A stretch of 64,000 nt of DNA from Pneumocystis sp. 'macacae' (lineage: Eukaryota > Ascomycota > Pneumocystomycetes > Pneumocystales > Pneumocystaceae). The notes beneath the pieces were generated by a model. It had not been told where the DNA came from. It ran no database searches and saw nothing but the letters and a program-made list of their open reading frames with translations. How positions within the stretch are numbered: the first letter of the stretch is position 1; each line of letters starts with the position of its first letter. The translations under genes were made by a program, and so were the position numbers. Shown in pieces: positions 53,669 through 63,381 of this stretch. The DNA lies in contig CM030728.1 of NCBI GenBank assembly GCA_018127085.1, forward strand, positions 62,001 to 126,000. The letters run 5' to 3'.

Positions 53669-54960
53669 CTACCCCTGTGCATGCCTGCTCCCAAACACCC
53701 GCCTTGCTGCCCACCTGACCCCCCTGTGCCTCAGCAACCAAAACACAAGTCCAAAAACAACAACAAAATCACATATATATATCCCCCACCACACCTGGTT
53801 CACCACAAACGGGTACAGATAGTACGAAAACTCCCACCCTCGTCTTCGTCAAAACACTCCACTCCCACTGCCCCACTCACCTTCCCCCCTCTCGCTTATC
53901 TCCGCACTAAACACCCCCGAGTACCCCCCATACCGCCCCATCATGCTCCGGACCGTGATCTCCCGTATCCCCTTCTTCCCCCTCCCAAACCTCTCCACCT
54001 CCCACACCCCCCCCTCACCAACCACATGGATACAGTCACAGCCCTCGTGGTCGTGCCCCGTTATAATTGCCCCCCCATATCTGTGCCTGAAAAGCCTCGT
54101 AAGAACCAGATTGCTTGCATTCTCCGACAGATGGTTCTGCTCCCTCACCGTCCGCTCCTTCTCATAGTATCTGATGTATGGCGGGTCTGCACACAGCCCC
54201 CGGTGCTTGTACAGCGGCAGATGCGTCAGCAGCACCGTCGCCACCTCCTCCCCCCCCATCTCCTCCAGAAAACCAAGCGTCTCCGCCCGTATAGACTCGT
54301 CATGCACCGGTGCATCAATGCTCAGCGTGTTCAGCACCACAATCCGCAGCCGCCGCCGCTCCCCGCCCCTCTCTGCCTCAAAGTAGTATGCCCCGTTTAC
54401 CCGCCCAAACGCCCGCTCCCACCGCTCCACCCGCTTCCTCGTCATTTCCCCCGCATATCCAATGTCGTGGTTCCCCGACACATTGAATACCTCCTCGTAC
54501 CGTCCCCTCTGCCATCAGCACTCCTCTGCCCCCACTCCTTACCCTCCCAAAGATCCGCTGCAGCCTCCACACCCGTCTCCTGTGCTCCTCGTCCGATATC
54601 CACTGGCTCGACATCAGATCCCCCAGAATCACCGCGTGTGTTGCGCGCGGAAACACCAGTGTCGACATTGCCCACTCAATGTGCGACAGATACCGGTCGT
54701 TCCCCCACACATCAATGTATCCTGCCCCATCAGCGCCTCCCGGCCACACTGATGCCCCCACCCCTCAGCCCTGCGCGCATGATCTTTGCATCGCCCTCTA
54801 TCTGCGGGTCTGCAAACGTCAGCAGCCTGAACGGCGCTGCTGCGCCGCGCTGCTGCGCAAACCACCCCACAAGCAGCGGATACGTGTATATGTAGACAGT
54901 CGACAGGACACTGCACGACACAAAGAGGATTTTGGCGCTCCGGACCACCCTTATTTTCAT
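53669..54960 (-). CDS. TED1: ER metallophosphoesterase Ted1 (MPPE1/PGAP5 family)
   Basis: Ted1/PGAP5 trims ethanolamine-phosphate from GPI anchors so that GPI proteins can leave the ER with p24 receptors; EMP24 lies elsewhere in this window. The start at 54960 gives MKIRVVRSAK and an N-terminal membrane anchor (ILFVSCSVLSTVYIYTYPLL). The phosphoesterase motifs are FADPQIEGD, VILGDLMSSQW, SGNHDIGYA, LLTHLPLYKH and ITGHDHEGC. Three introns (about 34-45 nt) join RG-YIDVWGN, IFGR-RGRYEEVFN and ERGE-GWEFSYY. The last exon gives YLYPFVVNQVWWGIYICDF, a C-terminal membrane helix, and stops at 53669. It is intact although very GC-rich, with Arg/Gly-rich surface segments. Confidence 0.88.
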
Positions 54961-54991
54961 CGCGCCGGCCGACGCCCGCTCCACCCAAAAC
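54961..54991. promoter_or_regulatory. 31-bp divergent gap, TED1 / SWT1
   Basis: The start codons of TED1 and SWT1 are separated by only 31 bp of about 80 percent GC. A promoter cannot easily fit, so transcripts must begin inside the neighbouring gene or one start must be further downstream. The conserved first exons of both proteins support the chosen starts. Confidence 0.4.
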
Positions 54992-56077
54992 ATGCTGCGC
55001 CGCGCCGCGCGCGATGCGCGCCCCGTGGTTGTTGTCGACACAAGCGTATGGCCCTGTCTCTGGCTGTGCTGACCGCAGTTCCTGCTGTCCCATCTGCCAG
55101 TTGTAGCTGGGCTTGCAGACGCAGCTGCAGACCGGTACTCAATCCTGGTGCCCTGGATGGTTATCCAGGAGCTCGACGGGCTCAAGGCGGCCGAGAACTC
55201 GTACTGTCTGAGCCAGCACGGGCGGGCCTTTTCTGTGCGCAGTGCAATCAATTTTATCTATCATTGTCTATCACAAAACACAAGTCCCCTCAGAGGCCAG
55301 AGAGTCTCTGAGTCAATAGACCCCTCTCTCTCCGGCGACGACTCCATCCTCGACTGCTGCAGATACTCGTCTGACGTCTGCTCAGCACACACCCTCCTCC
55401 TCACCACCGACAAGACCCTTGCCATCAAGGCCCTTGTCCACGGTACTGCTCCCTCCCTGACTCTGCTGATGCCAGGCATCCGTGTCCTGTCTGGTGGCGC
55501 GGAGGCGTCTGTCGACTCGCTTGTTGCTGCTGTCCTTGCGTCTCCCCCGCCCGACCCGCCTGTCGACATGGACATCGACTCTCCGCCTGCTGCCCCACCC
55601 TCCCCCGTCTTTGCGCGCCTGCCGCCCGCTGCGCCGCTCCCGCCTGCGTGCCGTGCGGCCTGTGCCGCCTTTCTCCAGGCGGCTGCTGCGCCGCTGCTTG
55701 CGCTGCGCCTCGATACACACTTTGTCCGCGCGGTCGGTGCCGATGCCGCTGCCTATCTGCTGCGGCCTGTCGCCCTTCCCCCCGCATCGCTCGACGACCT
55801 TGTGTCGGTCGTCCGGTCGTTCTGGTCGACTGTCTTTAGGCCTGTCTTTGGTCTGTCCCGGTTCTCCACACACCCCCTCGACACCCTTGCACAGCTTGCC
55901 GCTGCACACCGCCGCTGGACCCGCTGGGCGGCACTCGGTCTGGGGCCGGCGCCGTCGCCCGACGGGCTGCACGCGTGGGCGCGCGACGCCGCCGCGGTGC
56001 ACGCGGTGCTGGATGCGCCCGCTACACCTCGAGCGGGCCCGCAGCATCGTCTGAGCCCAGCGACCCCAGACTGCTGA
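54992..56077 (+). CDS. SWT1: PIN-domain endoribonuclease Swt1
   Basis: Swt1 is a nuclear endoribonuclease that surveys mRNPs at the nuclear pore. Exon 1 gives [18 protein letters not shown], with the PIN-domain first acidic residue in VVVVDTS. A 33-nt intron joins it to [16 protein letters not shown]. The segment [17 protein letters not shown] holds the second acidic pair, and [15 protein letters not shown] carries the third. The C-terminal helical region ([21 protein letters not shown]) matches the Swt1 tail. The joined product is about 350 residues, shorter than S. cerevisiae Swt1 because the N-terminal arm is missing. The protein is Ala/Pro/Arg-rich, reflecting its GC-rich codons. The start lies only 31 bp from TED1, and the last 56 bp overlap the UBC8 coding end. 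Confidence 0.82.
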
Positions 56078-56747
56078 TGGCGTCGTCTGACGAGTCGGCT
56101 GCCGCAGCAGCCGCATCGGCCGTCGCATAGCGCGTCACATAGTCGCGGACCCTCATCTCGTATGTCTTGGGCTCGCGCATAAGCAGTGCAGCAGCCTCGC
56201 CATTGAGCGGGTCGGCTGGGTTGGGATAGCGCAGCAGCTGCGGCAGAAAGACCTCGAAGATGTTGATCATGTCTGCTGTCAGCACTGCACCAGACAGCCC
56301 AACCCACCAAACATCGGAGACCATGTCTGGTTGATGACGTCCAGGCACACAGACCCGCTCCTGCTGCGTCAGCACAGCCGGGACAGGGCGCTTACAGCTC
56401 GTCGATGTTTGGGTGGAAGATGCGGTTCATGAAGCCGATGGACTGGTGGATCAGCTGGGCTGGAGGAAGATGCAGGACGCACAGGCGACTTGTAGGGATA
56501 CTGGTCGGGGAGCTCGACATGGACCTTCCAGATGCCGCCAGTGAAGGGCGCTGCTGGTCAGCGGGGCATGCAATGCATGCAGACATACTTTCTTCGGGGC
56601 CGCGGAACTGGACATAGAACTCCTGCCTGTCGGGTCAGCAGAGTCGGGGGCGGCGGCATACATGTTGTCATTGACGAGCGTCACCTCGTAGTCGCTCATG
56701 AGGAGACGCATGACGTCGGTCTCGATGCGGCGGCGTGGAGAGCTCAT
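56022..56747 (-). CDS. UBC8: Ubiquitin-conjugating enzyme E2 Ubc8 (UBE2H)
   Basis: Ubc8/UBE2H is the E2 that works with the GID/CTLH ligase, which degrades gluconeogenic enzymes when glucose returns. The start at 56747 gives [22 protein letters not shown], the characteristic Ubc8 N-terminus. Exons then give [44 protein letters not shown], and the active-site Cys in [33 protein letters not shown] and [17 protein letters not shown] follow, with an acidic C-terminal tail typical of Ubc8. Five introns of about 30-60 nt interrupt a short gene. Two introns share the branch-like GCTGTGCTGAC just before the acceptor. The 3' coding end overlaps SWT1 by 56 bp. Confidence 0.92.
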
Positions 56748-56814
56748 CGCAGGACCGGTGGGCGGCGGAGGGGTTAAGGGGGACCGGGCGGGTGTGCGGG
56801 GGTTATGCGTGGCG

Positions 56815-57170
56815 TGTGGTGCAACGATAGGCGCATACACGCGCATATGCACGCATATACACGCATGTGCTGCGCATATATGCACAGTATATGCACACCG
56901 CGCATACACCGCATGTCTCCGCATGCATACACACGCATACAGCGCGCATACACTGCGCATATACTATGCATATACCGCGCATACAGTGTGCATACAGCGC
57001 GCACTGCGGAAAGCAGTCTAGACACATAGTGTAGTGCTGTGCACACAACAGCGGTGGTGCACAGGGCATATACGCATATGCGAGTGTGCGCGCTTATATT
57101 CGTGTATATGCGCGTATACACTCCGTACACACCCGTAGACAGCAGAGTACATGCCCTGCATATACTGCGC
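56815..57170. repeat. Alternating purine-pyrimidine GCATAY tract between UBC8 and ECD
   Basis: About 350 bp between the divergent UBC8 and ECD starts consist of degenerate units such as GCATATAC, ACGCATAT, GCGCATAC and TGCATATA, so the strand alternates R-Y for long stretches. No unit size is exact, so it is not a clean microsatellite. Alternating GC/CA/TA steps are prone to Z-DNA. The same vocabulary recurs in ECD intron 1 and in MED21 intron 1. It also serves as the shared promoter region. Confidence 0.7.
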
Positions 57171-57202
57171 AGACACGCGCACACGGGTGTTCGGTGAAGA
57201 AT

Positions 57203-59558
57203 ATGCACTTCAAGGCATACGGTGCACACAGGGACGAGCACATGGAGACGGAGTGCCGGTTCTGGCTGTTCTGGGTCGAGGCAGAGCTTACGACGCGGGA
57301 GGAGCAGCAGGCAAAGCTGGAGACAGTGCGGGGAGCGCTGGCCGAGGAGTGGCGGCGGAGCAGCGATGACTATGTGTGGAACAGTGCGGGAGGCCCGGCG
57401 CTTGTGCAGCGGGACGCGCCAGCGCATATATACGGGCGGCTGGAGTGTGGAGAGGGGGTGGATGACGAGTGGTACATGGTGGCGGTGTTGTGTGAGGTGT
57501 CGCGGGCATTCCCGGCGCTGTACATAAGGTAGGCTCGCGTGGGGTACAGTGTGCACGCATAGGCCTGTATGCACATATGCACGGGAAATATGCGTGTGTA
57601 TGCGCACTGTATGCGCACTATATGCGTGTGTATGCAGTGTATGTGCGTTGTATGTGTATACAGTGCAGGGCATGCGGGCTGATGGACAGGGTGACCGACG
57701 ACGACGGGGAGTTTCTGCTGATCGAGGCAGCAAGGGCGCTTCCGCGGTGGCTGGACACAGGCAGCTCGCAGCACCGGGTAAGTGCAGCAGACGCGGCATC
57801 AGTGGCAGATGCAGGCGGATGGCCAGGGCTAGGGTTAGGGTAGGGTTTTGACGGAGGGTTAGGTTTGGATCAACGAGGGGAGACTGAAGATTGTCCCGGC
57901 GGAGCGGTCGGACACGGGTGTCCGGGGGCTGACGCTTGACGAGGCACTGTTTTTTGTGCGCAACAGGCGAGAGGATCTTGTGCACGACGAGCGGCTGGAA
58001 AGGCATGCATTTAGGAGGATCCGGGGGTATGTCTAGAGAGGGGAGAGGAAGCAGGGAATGCTTCAGGAGCAGTGCCTGCAGACGACAGAAGTGCTTTTGG
58101 GGGATGGATGGTGCAGGAGTTGAGGAACAGGCTAACGGGGGTGTGGAGCAGATACCGGGAAAAAATGAGGGAAAGCATGCACAGGACACGGGTTGTTGTT
58201 CCCCGGACAGTTGCACAGCTGCTGCATGCAGCACCGGGGCTTATAGCGGCGGCAACGCATGAGGTTTATACACGGGATGCGATTTCGCTCAAGGCATGTG
58301 AGAAAATGGATATGTTTTTCCCGAAAGACATGGTTTCCGTTGTGGTCAGGACGACGAAGATGCTGCATGCACAATTGAAGGGCCAGGTGTTCCACAGACA
58401 CCCTCTATTTGAGCTGCCGGCGCCAGGCTCGTTGGATTATGAGAAAGCGGTAATGGGCATGAAGATTGCGTGTGGATTTGAGATGCTGTGTGCAAAGAGA
58501 TCGCCAGAGCATCCTGTGGTATGTGAGATTGAGTGGCAAAGTGGCGTTTATCTTGGTTCGTAGTATGATATGGAGAAAGATCCGAACTGGACGTCATTTC
58601 TTGAAAAGCTGGAACGGAGTGGGTATTTTGAGGGCGAAAAAGAGGGGTCTGCAAAATACAAGTCGCTGAGGAAGAATGCGGTGGAATGTTTTTTGAAATC
58701 AAAGCCGTCTGGATCTGTTGCAGAGACGATAAACGATCCTTTGTCACAAATATCAGATATTCTGAAGCAGGAGCTTCCAACTGATGAGGATATTTCCAAA
58801 TGGCCAGATGAGTCAGACAGTGATGATTTTTTGAATGTGAGTCCCGGTGAATTGGATGAATTAATGCGTTCAAGGACGACATTTTCTTCAGACGAAGATG
58901 TAGTAGAAAAGACACAAAAACCTTTATCTAACGATACACTTGGATTTGTAGTAGAAAAGTTCGAAAATTTTGTCAATAATGATGATGCAGGTCCCGATGG
59001 GATTAATCCTGAAAGGTAGATTTTTTATTCATAGTGCGAAAATACATTTAACATGGTTAAAGCGATTTCTTTGGTGACACTACTACCGATAGTGATATAA
59101 GTTTTGACGAGGAAGAGTTTATAAGGCTTATGAAGGAAACATTAGGTAAAAATATAGGATATACTTTTTCAATGACTCTTCTGAGCATTCATATTCATAT
59201 AGATATATCCGATGAACATTTAACAGATGTCAAAAATTGTCCAACATTGGAGAATCTGGCATCAAATCAGCAATCATTAGATGATTCGACATCCAATGAG
59301 CCTGCCATTCAGGATTTCATGAATGCTATGGATATAGAATTGTCATCTACAACCCTTAAAGATTCTTTTTCAAATCTTCCGACTGATACTTCCTGTTCTG
59401 TAAAAGAAAACGAAGATGCAAATATACAATATAATCTTCTTAAAAACCTCTATGAGAGTGCTCATGGACAACATGGTGCACCAGGTCCAACTGATACTTT
59501 ACTTAAAAGTATGCATCTTTCCTTGCCACCTGATTCATCGCTGTTTCATTCATCATAA
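57203..59558 (+). CDS. Ecdysoneless (ECD) / fission yeast Sgt1 family protein
   Basis: ECD proteins associate with splicing and R2TP complexes and act as transcriptional co-regulators. The conserved core begins CRFWLFW and continues VDDEWYMVAVLCEVSRAFPALYIR-VTDDDGEFLLIEAARALPRWL. VWINEGRLKIVPAE, LTLDEALFFVRN, MHRTRVVVPRTVAQLL and LKACEKMDMFFPKD follow. A 45-nt intron restores HPV-YDMEKDPNWTSFLEKL. The acidic C-terminal region has MNAMDIELSS and QYNLLKNLYESAHGQ, then LLKSMHLSLP, and stops at 59558. Starts at 57203 (MHFKAYG) or 57242 (METECRF) are both possible. Intron 1 is 161 nt of GCATAT-type repeat, and intron 2 contains a telomere-like run. G+C falls from very high to background inside the gene near 58.5 kb. 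Confidence 0.86.
57529..57689 (+). repeat. ECD intron 1 filled with alternating GCATAT/GTATGCG repeats
   Basis: The intron is 161 nt, three to four times the usual length here. Its central part is made of TATGCACATATGCACG-type and TGTATGCGCACTG-type units, matching the intergenic tract 400 bp upstream. A branch-like GGGCTGAT lies just before the acceptor. Confidence 0.65.
57826..57848 (+). repeat. Telomere-like TTAGGG run inside ECD intron 2
   Basis: The plus strand reads GGGCTAGGGTTAGGGTAGGG, about three degenerate telomere units, wholly inside the 85-nt intron at 57778-57862; a further GGAGGGTTAGG forms the acceptor. Its G-rich orientation is opposite to the run at 53540. Confidence 0.7.
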
Positions 59559-60026
59559 AACCAAGTTTTTTAATTTCTATAGAAAAAAATAATCCTATTT
59601 ATTTTAGGTATCTTCGAAACAATGTATTTTTAATGTACAATTTATACAACTGTATTTTTGATAGAAATAGTAATAGCATAATTTATTGCATGTGACATAA
59701 AATATTCATAGCTGACTTTATTTAACAAGATATTCCAAAGACATGAAAATATAATCTAAGGTCTTAATCTTTTCTATACATTGATATATTCATTTTTTAC
59801 TTTTATTTAATATATCTATAACAAATAGTTTCCTTTTTGTTTTAAGCTCGCTATCATAAACAAATTAAATATGTATTTTTTAAAATCTATAAAAATATGT
59901 AAATTAATTCAACTCATTATTTTTACTAATTAAATTATTTTACTAAAAAATCGATCTTTAAGGATATTTTTTGAAAAAAAAATTCTACACGGCAGCTTTA
60001 TTTATTAATAATTGTCGACAAAACAT
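59559..60026. promoter_or_regulatory. eEF3 upstream region
   Basis: This AT-rich gap of about 470 bp lies between the ECD stop and the eEF3 ATG. eEF3 is expected to be strongly expressed, so a strong promoter should be here. I do not recognise a specific box. An acceptor-like CCAG just after the ATG leaves open a small 5' exon. Confidence 0.45.
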
Positions 60027-63000
60027 ATGTTGCCAGTTGTGGATATGGTTGAACAAGTTTCAGTAGTTAAAGAAACACCGTCACTGAAGATATTAACAGA
60101 GTTAATGCATAAGCTGGATTTTTCACTTGAACAAATAGAAAAAAAAGAAACAGTTAATGGCGAAGAATCTTCTACTGTGGAAAATGAAGACTCGAATATA
60201 TGTGAACGAGTATTTTGCACTTTAACGGAAAAGATTAAGGCAAAAAATGCCGAAGTACGGGAACAAGCGTTAAAAGCAATATCATCAGTGGTTTCTAAAC
60301 AAATTAATCCTGGACTTGAACCATATCTTGTGCAGCTTTTATCAGTACTTTTAACACAGATCGGTGTGGATAAAGTAGCAGCAGTACGGACTGAAGCTAT
60401 TCTTATAGGTGAAAATATTGTTAAAGCAGTGAATCCTTATTCAGTCAAAGCTGTTCTTCCACCAATTATTAAGTCAATTCAGACATCTGGGAAACTAGCT
60501 GAAAAAATGTGTGCGTTCCGTATGCTTGATATACTTGTTAAAAAAGCACCATGTCAAATGTCGTATCGTCTGCCAGAATTAATTCCTATTTTGTCGGAAT
60601 CCATGTGGGATGCACGACTAGAAATCAAAAACCAAGCACGAAAAACGATGACAGAAGTATGTTCACTTATATCCAATCCGGATATTGAACGCTTTATTCC
60701 TATACTTATTGATTGTATTGCCCAACCAGAAAAAGTCTCAGAAACAATCCATACGCTTGGTGCCACAACTTTTGTTCAGGAAGTACATGCATCAACACTA
60801 TCTATTATGGTTCCATTACTAGCAAGAGGCTTAAATGAACGTGCAACTGCTATTAAACGCAAATCTGCAGTTATTATTGACAATATGTGTAAGCTTGTTG
60901 AAGATCCTCATATTATTGCACCCTTTTTGCCTAAATTAATTCCAACACTTGAGAATGTTAAGGAAACTATCGCTGATCCAGAATGCAGAGCAGTTGCTAA
61001 CCGCGCTTTGGCTACACTGATTAGAGTTGGAAATGTTAAAGATGGGAAAATATCTGAGATATCAGCTCTTGGGGAGCCAAAAGCTTGTTTGGAAACACTT
61101 TATTCTATTCTTAAAAAACAAGAATTAATGAAAACCTCTGATATTTATTTAAATTATATTTCTTGTATAGCATCTCAGTTGATTGATGAAAAAAATAACG
61201 AAGTTGTCGATTGGAATTCAAGCATCCTTCCGTATCTGCATCATATTGTTTTTAAAGCAGATGTTAGCTCTATCGTTGATCATTTTAGAAAACGAGCTGT
61301 TTCATGTTTTGATAGCTCGTTAAGTGATGTAATAGAAGAAGAAGGAGATGATCTTTGTAATTGTGAGTTTTCACTCGCATATGGTGCGAAAATTCTTTTA
61401 AACAGGACATCTTTAAATCTTAAACGTGGTCGTAGATATGGTTTATGTGGGCCTAATGGTTCAGGGAAATCAACACTTCTTCGTGCTATTTCGAATGGTC
61501 AAGTAGAAGGGTTTCCTGTCGAACTTAAGACCGTATACGTTGAACATGATATTGATAATACAGAATCAATGACTTCTGTTCTTGATTTCATAACAAGTGA
61601 TCCATTAGTTGCAGTCAATGACAAACAAGATGCAATAAATTCTCTTTTAAGACATTCGTTTACAGAGGATATGCTTTCAATGCCTATTTCTAATCTTTCA
61701 GGTGGTTGGAAAATGAAGTTAGCGCTAGTTCGTGCTATGCTTCAGAAAGTAGATATTTTGTTATTAGATGAACCTACAAATCATTTGGATGTGAAGAATG
61801 TTGCTTGGCTTGAAAATTTCTTAATTTCGCAAAGTCAAATTACTAGCATTATAGTTTCACATGATTCTGGTTTCTTGGATAATGTTGTTCAAAGTATTAT
61901 TCATTACGAACATTTCAAACTTAAGAAATATGTAGGAAATATGAGTAAGTTTGTTTCTATGGTTCCTTCAGCTCGATCTTATCAAGATATTTCTCAGTCT
62001 GAGCTTGAATTTACATTTCCAGAACCAGGTTATTTGGAGGGCGTTAAAACTAAACAACGTGCTATTTGTCGTATGCGGGATATAGAATTTCAATATGAAG
62101 GAACCAGTGCACCACAGATTATAGATGTTTCACTTCAGGTTTCTTTATCATCACGTATTGCTGTCATAGGACCCAATGGAGCAGGGAAATCTACATTGAT
62201 TAAAGTTCTTTGTGGTGAACTTATTCCACAAAAAGGTGAAGTTTGGTGCCATCCTAATCTCCGAATTGCATATGTTGCTCAAGCTGCATTTACCCATCTT
62301 GGTTCCCATGAAAATAAAACACCTTCTGAGTACATTCAATGGAGATATCGGACAGGTGAAGATTCGGAAACTATAGATAAAGCTTCTCGACAAATAACTG
62401 AAGTCGATGAGATTCTTATGGACAAAATTTTTAAAATTAATGGGACTAGTAGAAAAATTAAAGAAATACTTTCCCGAAGAAAGTTTAAAAATACATATGA
62501 ATATGAGTGTTCTTTTCTTCTTGGAGAAAATATTGGACAAAAAAATGAACGATGGATACTAATGAATAGTACTGACAATGCCTGGTTACCGCGAGGCGAA
62601 CTATTACAATCACATTCTAAACTACTTGCAGAAATCGACTTGAAAGAAGCTCTAAAATCAGGGAACTTTCGCCCTTTAATTCGTAAAGAAATTGAAAAGC
62701 ATTGCGAAAATTTTGGTCTTGATGCTGAACTTGTCACACATTCAAGAATTAAAGGGTTATCAGGAGGACAGAAAGTCAAATTAGTTCTTGCAGCTGGATC
62801 ATGGTTAAAGCCTCATATTATCGTTTTAGATGAGCCTACAAATTATCTTGATAGAGATTCTTTAGGTGCTCTTTCAAAAGCTCTTAAGAAATTTGAAGGC
62901 GGTGTTGTTATTATTACACATTCTTCTGAATTTACAAAGAATCTTACTGAAGAGGTTTGGAGCGTGCAAAATAGACGAATGACTCCATCTGGACACAATT

Positions 63001-63197
63001 GGGTCCAAGGTCAAGGAACTGGACCTAGACTTAAAGAAGAAGAGGAACAGGAAGATCAATTTGATGCACTAGGAAATAAAATCGACATAAAAAAGAAACC
63101 TAAGAAATTAACAGGATCTGAATTAAGAAAAAAGAAAAAAGAACGTATGGCTAGACGAAAAAGAGGTGATGATGTTTTTTCAGATGAAGATGAATAA
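60027..63197 (+). CDS. TEF3: Translation elongation factor 3 (eEF3, ABCF ATPase)
   Basis: eEF3 is the fungal-specific ribosome-bound ATPase that releases E-site tRNA; it is nearly diagnostic of fungi. From the ATG at 60027 ([10 protein letters not shown]) the single exon encodes 1056 residues, close to the usual 1044. Order: HEAT repeats (about residues 40-330, e.g. [18 protein letters not shown]), four-helix bundle, ABC1 with Walker [12 protein letters not shown], signature [12 protein letters not shown] and Walker [18 protein letters not shown]2 follows with [31 protein letters not shown] and [15 protein letters not shown], interrupted by the chromodomain-like insert. The C-terminus is lysine-rich ([12 protein letters not shown]). 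It has no introns, in contrast to nearly all neighbours. Confidence 0.96.
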   Translation: MLPVVDMVEQVSVVKETPSLKILTELMHKLDFSLEQIEKKETVNGEESSTVENEDSNICERVFCTLTEKIKAKNAEVREQALKAISSVVSKQINPGLEPYLVQLLSVLLTQIGVDKVAAVRTEAILIGENIVKAVNPYSVKAVLPPIIKSIQTSGKLAEKMCAFRMLDILVKKAPCQMSYRLPELIPILSESMWDARLEIKNQARKTMTEVCSLISNPDIERFIPILIDCIAQPEKVSETIHTLGATTFVQEVHASTLSIMVPLLARGLNERATAIKRKSAVIIDNMCKLVEDPHIIAPFLPKLIPTLENVKETIADPECRAVANRALATLIRVGNVKDGKISEISALGEPKACLETLYSILKKQELMKTSDIYLNYISCIASQLIDEKNNEVVDWNSSILPYLHHIVFKADVSSIVDHFRKRAVSCFDSSLSDVIEEEGDDLCNCEFSLAYGAKILLNRTSLNLKRGRRYGLCGPNGSGKSTLLRAISNGQVEGFPVELKTVYVEHDIDNTESMTSVLDFITSDPLVAVNDKQDAINSLLRHSFTEDMLSMPISNLSGGWKMKLALVRAMLQKVDILLLDEPTNHLDVKNVAWLENFLISQSQITSIIVSHDSGFLDNVVQSIIHYEHFKLKKYVGNMSKFVSMVPSARSYQDISQSELEFTFPEPGYLEGVKTKQRAICRMRDIEFQYEGTSAPQIIDVSLQVSLSSRIAVIGPNGAGKSTLIKVLCGELIPQKGEVWCHPNLRIAYVAQAAFTHLGSHENKTPSEYIQWRYRTGEDSETIDKASRQITEVDEILMDKIFKINGTSRKIKEILSRRKFKNTYEYECSFLLGENIGQKNERWILMNSTDNAWLPRGELLQSHSKLLAEIDLKEALKSGNFRPLIRKEIEKHCENFGLDAELVTHSRIKGLSGGQKVKLVLAAGSWLKPHIIVLDEPTNYLDRDSLGALSKALKKFEGGVVIITHSSEFTKNLTEEVWSVQNRRMTPSGHNWVQGQGTGPRLKEEEEQEDQFDALGNKIDIKKKPKKLTGSELRKKKKERMARRKRGDDVFSDEDE

Positions 63198-63381
63198 GGA
63201 AAATGGATTGTATCAATATATCTATCTCATTCAATATATATTTAATTGATTCAGCACATACTTCTGTTTTTTTCAAATATTTAATTGTAATATACTTTAA
63301 GACATTTTTCATATGATTAATATTGTTAAGTTGGCTATTTTCGCATTTTGAAGACAGTAACAATATATATTACCGGAAACC

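Noticed and set aside
53681..54895. A 404-codon plus-strand frame rich in Pro and His
   Set aside because: It lies antisense to TED1, whose motifs and introns are clear. Long antisense frames are expected in GC-rich DNA because stop codons are rare.
55382..56128. Arg-rich minus-strand frames opposite SWT1
   Set aside because: They have no family motif and are shadows of the SWT1 coding strand caused by the high G+C.
53540..57848. An integrated minichromosome or true telomere ends
   Set aside because: The runs are only about three degenerate units each, and one is inside an intron of an intact gene. The orientation is kept as a curiosity only.
56774..58234. A 486-codon minus-strand frame across ECD
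   Set aside because: It is built mostly from the GCATAY repeats read antisense (many AYTAH/CVCMR-like units) and lies opposite well-conserved ECD exons.
53200..58600. GC-rich island B as bacterial contamination, horizontal transfer or a chimeric contig
   Set aside because: The genes inside are spliced fungal orthologues, and the ECD reading frame passes through the compositional edge without a break.
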